This document shows positions 58,262 to 64,000 of a stretch of DNA of 64,000 nucleotides, in pieces. Both the position numbers and the translations under genes were made by a program. This stretch comes from Idiomarina zobellii (GTDB lineage Bacteria > Pseudomonadota > Gammaproteobacteria > Enterobacterales > Alteromonadaceae). The stretch's first letter is position 1. Every line of letters starts with the position of its first letter. The stretch lies in assembly GCF_900100855.1 (NCBI RefSeq), contig NZ_FNCB01000007.1:1-64000 (forward strand). The letters are read 5' to 3'. The notes below the pieces were generated by a model. The model searched no databases. It was not told the origin of the DNA and saw only the letters and a program-made list of their open reading frames with translations.

Positions 58262-59287
58262 ATGCCTGAACTTAATATAGCGATTGATGCAATGGGGGGC
58301 GATAATGGCCCCTCTATTGTTATTGAAGCTCTGCAAAGAGCGGTTTCAAACTATCCCAATACTCACTTCACAGTTTTTGGTCACCAAGACCAGATAAATC
58401 CGCTATTAAAGCAATATCACCTTAAAGAAAGCACTGCTGTCAGCGTGGTTCATGCTGAGCAAACCATTCTCATGGATGACAAGCCTGGTCAGTCTTTACG
58501 TAGCAAACCGAATTCGTCTATGCGTCTTGCACTGCAAGCCCTTGCCAATGAACAATGCCATGCAATGGTCTGCGGCGGTAATACCGGCGCATTAATGACG
58601 AATGCGTATTTTACGGTAAAAACCTTACCCGGAGTTTTAAGGCCTGCGCTGATGACGGCGATTCCTAACCGTGTCGGTGGCAAATCGTTTTTGCTTGATT
58701 TGGGCGCAAACGCTAGCTGCGATTCTGACACCTTGTTCCAGTTTGGTGTAATGGGCTCGGTAGCTGCTGAGTATTTGCTGGACATAGAAAAGCCGAAAAT
58801 TAGCTTGCTCAACATGGGCGAAGAAGAAATTAAAGGCAGTGATGTGGTTCGTAATGCCGCTGCCAGACTTTCTCAGTGTGAAGGTTTAAATTACAACGGC
58901 TTTATTGAAGGCAACCATTTATTCAGTGGCCGCTCCGACGTTATCGTTTGCGATGGTTTTGTCGGTAACATTGCGTTGAAAAGCTGCGAAGGCTTAGCAA
59001 CCTTTATTATTGAGCAAATGAGAGAAACACTAAACTCTCATTGGCTGTATCGATTTTTCTTCAAATTCTTACAACGACGTACGCATAAATCGTGGGACAG
59101 GCTGAAGCCCGACCACTACAACGGAGCAAGTTTGATAGGATTGCGCCAAGTGGTGATTAAAAGCCACGGAAGTGCCAATGCGGAAGCATTCTACAGCGCT
59201 ATCCAGCAAGCTGTAGCAGAGGCGCACGAGCAGCTTCCTGACCGAATCAAAAATAGGGTCGAAGCGGTCTTATCTGAACAGCCTTAA
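58262..59287 (+). CDS. plsX: Phosphate acyltransferase PlsX
   Basis: This 341-residue peripheral membrane enzyme makes acyl-phosphate from acyl-ACP for phospholipid synthesis. [12 protein letters not shown] opens it; [21 protein letters not shown] and VVCDGFVGN (as [14 protein letters not shown]) are typical. It starts 8 nt after rpmF. It heads the run plsX-fabH-fabD-fabG-acpP, which supplies and uses acyl-ACP. Confidence 0.95.
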   Translation: MPELNIAIDAMGGDNGPSIVIEALQRAVSNYPNTHFTVFGHQDQINPLLKQYHLKESTAVSVVHAEQTILMDDKPGQSLRSKPNSSMRLALQALANEQCHAMVCGGNTGALMTNAYFTVKTLPGVLRPALMTAIPNRVGGKSFLLDLGANASCDSDTLFQFGVMGSVAAEYLLDIEKPKISLLNMGEEEIKGSDVVRNAAARLSQCEGLNYNGFIEGNHLFSGRSDVIVCDGFVGNIALKSCEGLATFIIEQMRETLNSHWLYRFFFKFLQRRTHKSWDRLKPDHYNGASLIGLRQVVIKSHGSANAEAFYSAIQQAVAEAHEQLPDRIKNRVEAVLSEQP

Positions 59288-59301
59288 AATGCAGAGTTGT
59301 T

Positions 59302-60261
59302 ATGACATACTCGAGAATTGTTGGTACCGGTCATTATTTACCGGAGCAACGTCTTACAAATGATGATCTTGCCACCCGTGTTGACACATCAGACGAATGG
59401 ATTACTGAACGTACTGGCATTAAAGAACGGCGAATTGCAGCTGCGAATGAGTCAGCCGCAACGCTTGGCTATGAAGCCGCGAAACAAGCCTTATTAAGTA
59501 GTCAGCTAAACGCTCGGGATATCGACGTTATCGTTGTGGCGACAACTTCGGCTGAGCACGCGTTTCCAAGTGCTGCATGCGAAATTCAGCGAATGCTCGA
59601 TGTCACAAATATTCCCGCATTTGATATTGGTGCGGCTTGTTCAGGCTTTATTTTTGCGCTATCGGTCGCCGATAACTTCATTAAAACCGGTCAATATAAG
59701 CGTGCTTTAGTTATTGGCACCGATGTTCTGGCGCGACTGTGTAACCCCAACGACAGAAACACCTTAGTTCTGTTCGGTGATGGGGCCGGTGCAGTCATAC
59801 TCGAGCAAAGTAACGAGCCGGGCATTGTTTCAACGCATTTGTACAGCGCGGGTGAATACAGCCATTTACTGGGGGCGAAACAGGCAAACCGCAAAGCTAA
59901 CCCGCAAGACGATACCTGGATGTACATGAAAGGCAATGAAGTCTTCAAAGTTGCTGTGGCAAAACTGAGTAGCTTGGTTACCGATACATTGTCGGCGAAT
60001 AAGATGTCACCGGAAGAATTGGATTGGTTGGTACCACACCAGGCAAACTTGCGAATTATTAAAGCGACGGCAAAAAAATTAAACATGTCGATGGAACAAG
60101 TGGTTATTACTTTGGACAAAACAGGTAATACATCTGCCGCATCGGTGCCAATTGCGTTAGACTGGGCAGTTAAAGATGGTCGCGTTAAACGTGGGCAGAA
60201 CCTATTATTAGAAGCCTTTGGTGGTGGATTCGCCTGGGGCTCAGCATTAATTCGATATTAA
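59302..60261 (+). CDS. fabH: 3-oxoacyl-ACP synthase III
   Basis: This 319-residue thiolase-fold enzyme starts fatty-acid synthesis by condensing acetyl-CoA with malonyl-ACP. The catalytic triad is visible: Cys in [13 protein letters not shown] (about 113), His in [10 protein letters not shown] (about 246), Asn in GNTSAASVP (about 276). [11 protein letters not shown] is the usual N-terminal motif. It lies 14 nt after plsX. Confidence 0.97.
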   Translation: MTYSRIVGTGHYLPEQRLTNDDLATRVDTSDEWITERTGIKERRIAAANESAATLGYEAAKQALLSSQLNARDIDVIVVATTSAEHAFPSAACEIQRMLDVTNIPAFDIGAACSGFIFALSVADNFIKTGQYKRALVIGTDVLARLCNPNDRNTLVLFGDGAGAVILEQSNEPGIVSTHLYSAGEYSHLLGAKQANRKANPQDDTWMYMKGNEVFKVAVAKLSSLVTDTLSANKMSPEELDWLVPHQANLRIIKATAKKLNMSMEQVVITLDKTGNTSAASVPIALDWAVKDGRVKRGQNLLLEAFGGGFAWGSALIRY

Positions 60262-60271
60262 GAGGGTGGTT

Positions 60272-61189
60272 ATGACGACAGCGTTATTTTTCCCGGGGCA
60301 AGGCTCGCAGAGCGTTGGTATGCTTGGTGAATTAGCCGACGAGTTTGGGATCATAAAAGAGACGTTCGCACAGGCAAGCGATGCACTTGGTTATGACGTG
60401 TGGGAGCTTGTGCAGCAAGACCCCAATAACCAGCTCAATGAAACACAGTTCACTCAACCTGCGTTACTGACTGCCAGCGTTGCGTTATATCGCGTTGCCA
60501 AAGACAAAGGTCTAGGCGATGACCTGGTCATGGCAGGGCACAGCCTGGGAGAATATTCGGCGTTGGTTTGTGCAGGTGCTATCGACTTTAAAGATGCAGT
60601 TAAACTCGTTGAAGCACGCGGCAAGTTTATGCAGGAAGCTGTTGCTGACGGTGAAGGGGCAATGGCAGCCGTTATCGGTTTAGATGATGATGTTATTAAG
60701 CAAATCTGTGAAGAGCAGGCCCAGGGCGAAGTTGTCACTCCGGTAAATTATAACTCACCGGGGCAAGTCGTTATTGCCGGTCATGCCTCAGCAGTTTCCC
60801 GTGCCGGCGAAGCCTTGAAAGAAGCAGGCGCTAAACGTGTTTTACCTCTGCCTGTTAGCGTGCCTTCGCACTGTGCGTTAATGAAGCCAGCAGCCGAAAA
60901 ATTAAAGCAGGAATTGGAGAATATTACCGTTAAGTCACCGGTAATTGACGTTATCAATAATGTTGATGTCATGGTTGAAACAGATCCGGCAGCGATAAAA
61001 GACGCATTGGTCCGACAGCTTTATTGTCCGGTGCGTTGGACAGAGTCTGTTGAGAAAGCTGCTGATATGGGCGTGGAAAAAGCATTCGAAGTCGGTCCGG
61101 GGAAAGTATTAACGGGCTTGAATAAACGTATAACTAAATCATTTAATTGTTCAGCGTTAAACAGCGCTGATGCATTGAATTCAATTTAA
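60272..61189 (+). CDS. fabD: Malonyl-CoA:ACP transacylase
   Basis: This 305-residue enzyme loads malonate onto ACP. FPGQGSQSVGML opens it, and the nucleophile Ser91 lies in AGHSLGEYSALV; the catalytic His is in VPSHCALM (about 200). I start at ATG 60272 with GAGGG upstream; a GTG two codons earlier is in frame but badly spaced. Confidence 0.96.
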   Translation: MTTALFFPGQGSQSVGMLGELADEFGIIKETFAQASDALGYDVWELVQQDPNNQLNETQFTQPALLTASVALYRVAKDKGLGDDLVMAGHSLGEYSALVCAGAIDFKDAVKLVEARGKFMQEAVADGEGAMAAVIGLDDDVIKQICEEQAQGEVVTPVNYNSPGQVVIAGHASAVSRAGEALKEAGAKRVLPLPVSVPSHCALMKPAAEKLKQELENITVKSPVIDVINNVDVMVETDPAAIKDALVRQLYCPVRWTESVEKAADMGVEKAFEVGPGKVLTGLNKRITKSFNCSALNSADALNSI

Positions 61190-61203
61190 AAGGTGAATAA
61201 GTG

Positions 61204-61938
61204 ATGAGCTTGGAGAATAAAGTTGCGTTAGTAACAGGAGCTAGTCGTGGCATTGGCAAAGCAATCGCGCAGCAGCTTGTTCAGCAAGGAGCAACAGTAA
61301 TAGGCACCTCAACCTCAGACAAAGGGGCGGCCGCTATTTCCGATTACCTTGGTGATAAAGGCAAAGGTATTGCTTTGAACGTAACTGACGCTGATAGCGT
61401 TCAGGAAACAGTAAAGTCGCTTGAAAAAGAGTTCGGTAGTATCGATATTCTGGTCAATAATGCCGGTATTACTCGCGACAACTTAATGATGCGCATGAAA
61501 AACGATGAGTGGAACTCTGTTATCGACACCAATTTAACGGCTATTTTCCGTGTCTGCAAAGCCGTGGTTCGTGGCATGATGAAACGTCGTAATGGTCGCA
61601 TTATTAATATCAGTTCAGTGGTTGGTACCACAGGGAACCCTGGGCAGGTTAACTATTGCGCCGCGAAAGCGGGGCTGGTTGGCTTCAGTAAGTCTTTGGC
61701 CAAAGAAGTGGCAGCACGAGGTATTACCGTGAACTGCGTGGCACCAGGATTTATTGATACGGATATGACAAAAGCGTTAACGGAAGAGCAAAAAGAAAGT
61801 ATTTTTGCTAATATTCCTGCTGCACGATTAGGCAAGCCAGATGAAATTGCGTCTGCGGTGACATTCTTGGCGTCAGATGGAGCAGCTTACATTACCGGTG
61901 AAACCATTCACGTTAATGGCGGAATGGCGATGGTTTAA
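61204..61938 (+). CDS. fabG: 3-oxoacyl-ACP reductase
   Basis: This 244-residue SDR reduces 3-oxoacyl-ACP with NADPH. GASRGIGKAIA (about 12-22), NNAGITRDN, catalytic Ser in NISSVVG, YCAAKAG (Tyr and Lys), and the typical end ETIHVNGGMAMV are visible. The length equals E. coli FabG. GTG one codon before is an alternative start. acpP is 117 nt downstream. Confidence 0.97.
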   Translation: MSLENKVALVTGASRGIGKAIAQQLVQQGATVIGTSTSDKGAAAISDYLGDKGKGIALNVTDADSVQETVKSLEKEFGSIDILVNNAGITRDNLMMRMKNDEWNSVIDTNLTAIFRVCKAVVRGMMKRRNGRIINISSVVGTTGNPGQVNYCAAKAGLVGFSKSLAKEVAARGITVNCVAPGFIDTDMTKALTEEQKESIFANIPAARLGKPDEIASAVTFLASDGAAYITGETIHVNGGMAMV

Positions 61939-62055
61939 GCGGTCAGCGGTACGACCTCTTAACTTTATCGGAATTTTTACTTTATTAATGGGGCTGGTTT
62001 CACTAAACTACGGCCAACTTTCACTCTCGCGACGACTATTTGAGGGATATTATAA

Positions 62056-62295
62056 ATGAGTACTATTGAAGAACGCGTAAAGAAAATCATTATTGAGCAA
62101 CTGGGTGTTAAAGAAGAAGAAGTTAAGCCTGAAGCGTCATTTGAAAATGACCTGGGTGCTGACTCTTTGGACACAGTTGAATTGGTTATGGCTTTGGAAG
62201 AAGAATTCGAAACTGAAATTCCTGATGAAGAAGCTGAAAAAATCAAAACTGTTCAAGCAGCAATTGATTACGTAAATAATCACTCTGACGATTAA
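62056..62295 (+). CDS. acpP: Acyl carrier protein
   Basis: This 79-residue acidic four-helix carrier has phosphopantetheine site Ser37 in [17 protein letters not shown] lies upstream of the ATG. It is the shuttle for the enzymes encoded just before it. The next gene is pabC, not fabF as in E. coli, with a hairpin between them. Confidence 0.98.
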   Translation: MSTIEERVKKIIIEQLGVKEEEVKPEASFENDLGADSLDTVELVMALEEEFETEIPDEEAEKIKTVQAAIDYVNNHSDD

Positions 62296-62317
62296 TTTTT
62301 CAGAGAATTATTGAGAC

Positions 62318-62347
62318 AATAGGCGGAACCTTGGTTCCGCCTATTTT
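62318..62347 (+). terminator. Hairpin terminator between acpP and pabC
   Basis: AATAGGCGGAACC, 2-nt centre, GGTTCCGCCTATTTT. It ends 5 nt before the pabC start, so it could also hide that start in read-through RNA. The T run is short. Confidence 0.7.
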
Positions 62348-62351
62348 CGTT

Positions 62352-63140
62352 ATGACACTGATAAAACAGTTTTTTAATAATCATCCAACTGATCTCGATG
62401 CTCTTGATCGAGGGCTTCAGTTTGGCGATGGCCATTTCACCACTCTTCGTATTGTTAATGGTGTTCCAGAGCACTTAGACGCACATGTAGCCCGATTAGC
62501 TCATGCCAACGACGCTTTACGCATCCATTACCCGGCAATAAGCACTTTACAGGTTCGGTTGAAGACATTGGCAGCAGAGGTTGAGGAAGGGGTGTGTAAA
62601 GTGATTATAACTCGGGGAAATAGTGCCCAGGGTTATGGCTTTGATAGGCGCGCAGAAGCCAATGAATACATTCAGGTAAGCTCATTACCGACACCTCAAA
62701 AACCTCTAGATATTGAGTTGGCTGACTTTGTTTTGGCGCAACAGCCTATGCTTGCGGGACTAAAAACATTAAATCGCTTAGAACAAGTGTTGCTCAGTGC
62801 TGAAAAGTCGGAAAAAGGCGTTGATGACCTAATTGTTTGTACCAGTGACGGCACTGTTATAGAGGCTATTCAAGGTAATGTATTTTGGCGGATGGGTGAC
62901 CAGTGGTTTACACCGTCACTGACAACGGCAGGGGTTAATGGCGTTATGCGGCAATACATCATAGAAAGCAATGCGCTCGCTAACCTTAGCGTAAAAGATT
63001 GTACAGCGACTGAACTGGCGTGCGCAGAGCAAATTTTCATTTGCAACAGCGTCCGAGGCGCTGTCCCTGTTCACTCATTTAATGGTAAAGTATTCGAAAA
63101 TAATCCGTTACCCAATAAGATACAACGCCTGGCTTTATGA
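62352..63140 (+). CDS. pabC: Aminodeoxychorismate lyase
   Basis: This 262-residue class IV PLP enzyme releases 4-aminobenzoate for folate. DRGLQFGDGHFTTLRI (about 20-35), the PLP lysine in AGLKTLNRLEQVL (about 139), and the EAIQGNVFW segment are clear. I start at the Met of MTLIKQFF, though it has no good Shine-Dalgarno and follows a hairpin by 5 nt; the frame is open a few codons earlier into that hairpin. It overlaps mltG by 4 nt (ATGA). Confidence 0.92.
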   Translation: MTLIKQFFNNHPTDLDALDRGLQFGDGHFTTLRIVNGVPEHLDAHVARLAHANDALRIHYPAISTLQVRLKTLAAEVEEGVCKVIITRGNSAQGYGFDRRAEANEYIQVSSLPTPQKPLDIELADFVLAQQPMLAGLKTLNRLEQVLLSAEKSEKGVDDLIVCTSDGTVIEAIQGNVFWRMGDQWFTPSLTTAGVNGVMRQYIIESNALANLSVKDCTATELACAEQIFICNSVRGAVPVHSFNGKVFENNPLPNKIQRLAL

Positions 63141-64000
63141 CTTTACTTAAACGTTTGTTTTTAATTGCTCTTTTTTTTATTGTCATTGGCGCAGGGGTGC
63201 TTGGCTACGGTTACTATTATTTGTCTCAGCCTTTTGGAAGTGCTCATCAAAATGAAGCGCTTGTATTTGAGTTTCCCAAAGGAAAGCATGCTCGATACGT
63301 CATTGAAGAAATTACCGAATATTATTCACTTGATAAATCTGTTCTGAATAATACACAGCTGAGTTATGGTTTTAGCCGCTTACTTGGCGGGGTAAGTCAT
63401 TTAAGAGCAGGTGTTTACGAGATTAAGCCAACGCATAATTGGTTTGATGTATGGAGAAAACTCGCAAACGGCGACGAGCTTCAATTCTCAGTGACGTTGG
63501 TGGAAGGTCACACGCTTGAGCAGTGGCTGTTAAAGTTGAACGAGGCAACTTATTTAACGGGTAACGCGAAAGCCGCTGCCGACACTTTAAGAGCCGAGTT
63601 AGGGGCGTCTTATGACTCATTAGAAGGTCTTCTATTGCCCGAAACTTATACTTATCGAGCGTATTCGTCAGCTGAGAGCATTTTAAGAGACGCATACGAG
63701 TCAATGCAGCGCACATTAGCTGAGGTATGGAGTGAACGCTCAGATGATTGTCCGGTTGACTCGCCTTATGAATTATTAGTTTTAGCGTCAATTATTGAGA
63801 AAGAAACGGGCATAGCGGGTGAGAGAAGTTTGGTTGCCAGCGTTTTCGCAAACCGACTTGCTATTGGCATGCGGTTGCAGTCCGATCCGACAACAATATA
63901 CGGTGTTGAAAACTTCGACGGTAATCTAACACGCGCACATTTACGTGAGAAAACGGCTTATAACACCTATAGAATTAATGGATTACCGCCGACACCTATC
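63137..64000 (+). CDS. mltG: Endolytic murein transglycosylase MltG (partial)
   Basis: The first 288 codons of a YceG-family enzyme that cuts nascent glycan strands and ends peptidoglycan growth. A single membrane anchor (about 7-29, LFLIALFFIVIGAGVLGYGYY) leads to a periplasmic LysM-like part (RAGVYEIKPTHNWFDVWRKLANG) and the catalytic domain with LPETYTY and the key Glu in LASIIEKETG. The frame is open to the window end, so the last quarter is missing here. The start overlaps the pabC stop, as in E. coli pabC-mltG. Confidence 0.93.
   Translation, partial: MTLLKRLFLIALFFIVIGAGVLGYGYYYLSQPFGSAHQNEALVFEFPKGKHARYVIEEITEYYSLDKSVLNNTQLSYGFSRLLGGVSHLRAGVYEIKPTHNWFDVWRKLANGDELQFSVTLVEGHTLEQWLLKLNEATYLTGNAKAAADTLRAELGASYDSLEGLLLPETYTYRAYSSAESILRDAYESMQRTLAEVWSERSDDCPVDSPYELLVLASIIEKETGIAGERSLVASVFANRLAIGMRLQSDPTTIYGVENFDGNLTRAHLREKTAYNTYRINGLPPTPI

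Overview
The window looks like the chromosome of a gammaproteobacterium of the order Alteromonadales, most like Idiomarina. This rests on gene order and protein similarity recalled from memory, not on a search. The evidence is conserved blocks such as thrS-infC-rpmI-rplT-pheST-ihfA, gyrA/ubiG/nrdAB-yfaE, serC-hisC-aroA-cmk-rpsA-ihfB-lapAB-pyrF and rpmF-plsX-fabHDG-acpP-pabC-mltG. Nearly all of the sequence is vertically inherited housekeeping DNA; the only clear mobile DNA is at the left edge.

Layout. 1-3282: the end of an integrated element beside an intact tRNA-Val(GAC). It has a leftward excisionase-like / tyrosine integrase / OB-fold plus HD-domain operon, a divergent Cro-like regulator, two 17-bp operator-like repeats between them, and a pair of GGTCACC repeats near the tRNA. 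3381-12495: a DUF3080 lipoprotein, riboflavin synthase, a zinc-ribbon protein and the translation block thrS-infC (AUU start)-rpmI-rplT-pheS-pheT-ihfA. The thrS leader carries two hairpins that copy the tRNA-Thr anticodon loop. 12523-17840: an ECF sigma/ChrR anti-sigma pair, a LON-domain protein, and a photolyase operon (DUF523-DUF1722, phrB, SnoaL). The operon tail has collapsed into fragments of an SDR, an FAD oxidoreductase and probably a DUF3833 gene. 17915-30243: small proteins, a lysine/alanine-rich H1-like protein, nif3, cmoM, a hydroxyacid dehydrogenase, a divergent DUF1329 / YCF48-RND export-like group, sbcB followed by a GMC oxidoreductase with its middle deleted, a toxin-antitoxin pair and a secreted asparaginase. 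30255-40036: hrpA and the ribonucleotide reductase set (grxA, yfaE, nrdB, nrdA with two NrdR boxes), gph, ubiG. 40186-51868: gyrA to a ComEA-like protein. 51927-64000: rne, rluC and the fatty-acid/phospholipid start genes up to mltG, which runs off the window.

How the parts work together. The translation genes show feedback signals visible in the DNA: the ThrRS operator, the AUU start of infC, and a GGA-loop hairpin before rpsA. The reductase genes are grouped with both electron-transfer helpers and a repressor site. The sigma/ChrR pair belongs with the photolyase operon as a photo-oxidative stress unit, but the lipid-modifying half of that unit is gone here.

The most noteworthy observations are the collapsed ChrR-type operon, the internally deleted GMC gene, the double anticodon mimic before thrS, the excisionase-integrase-HD module, and the absence of fabF between acpP and pabC. 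No CRISPR array, rRNA operon or complete insertion sequence was seen.
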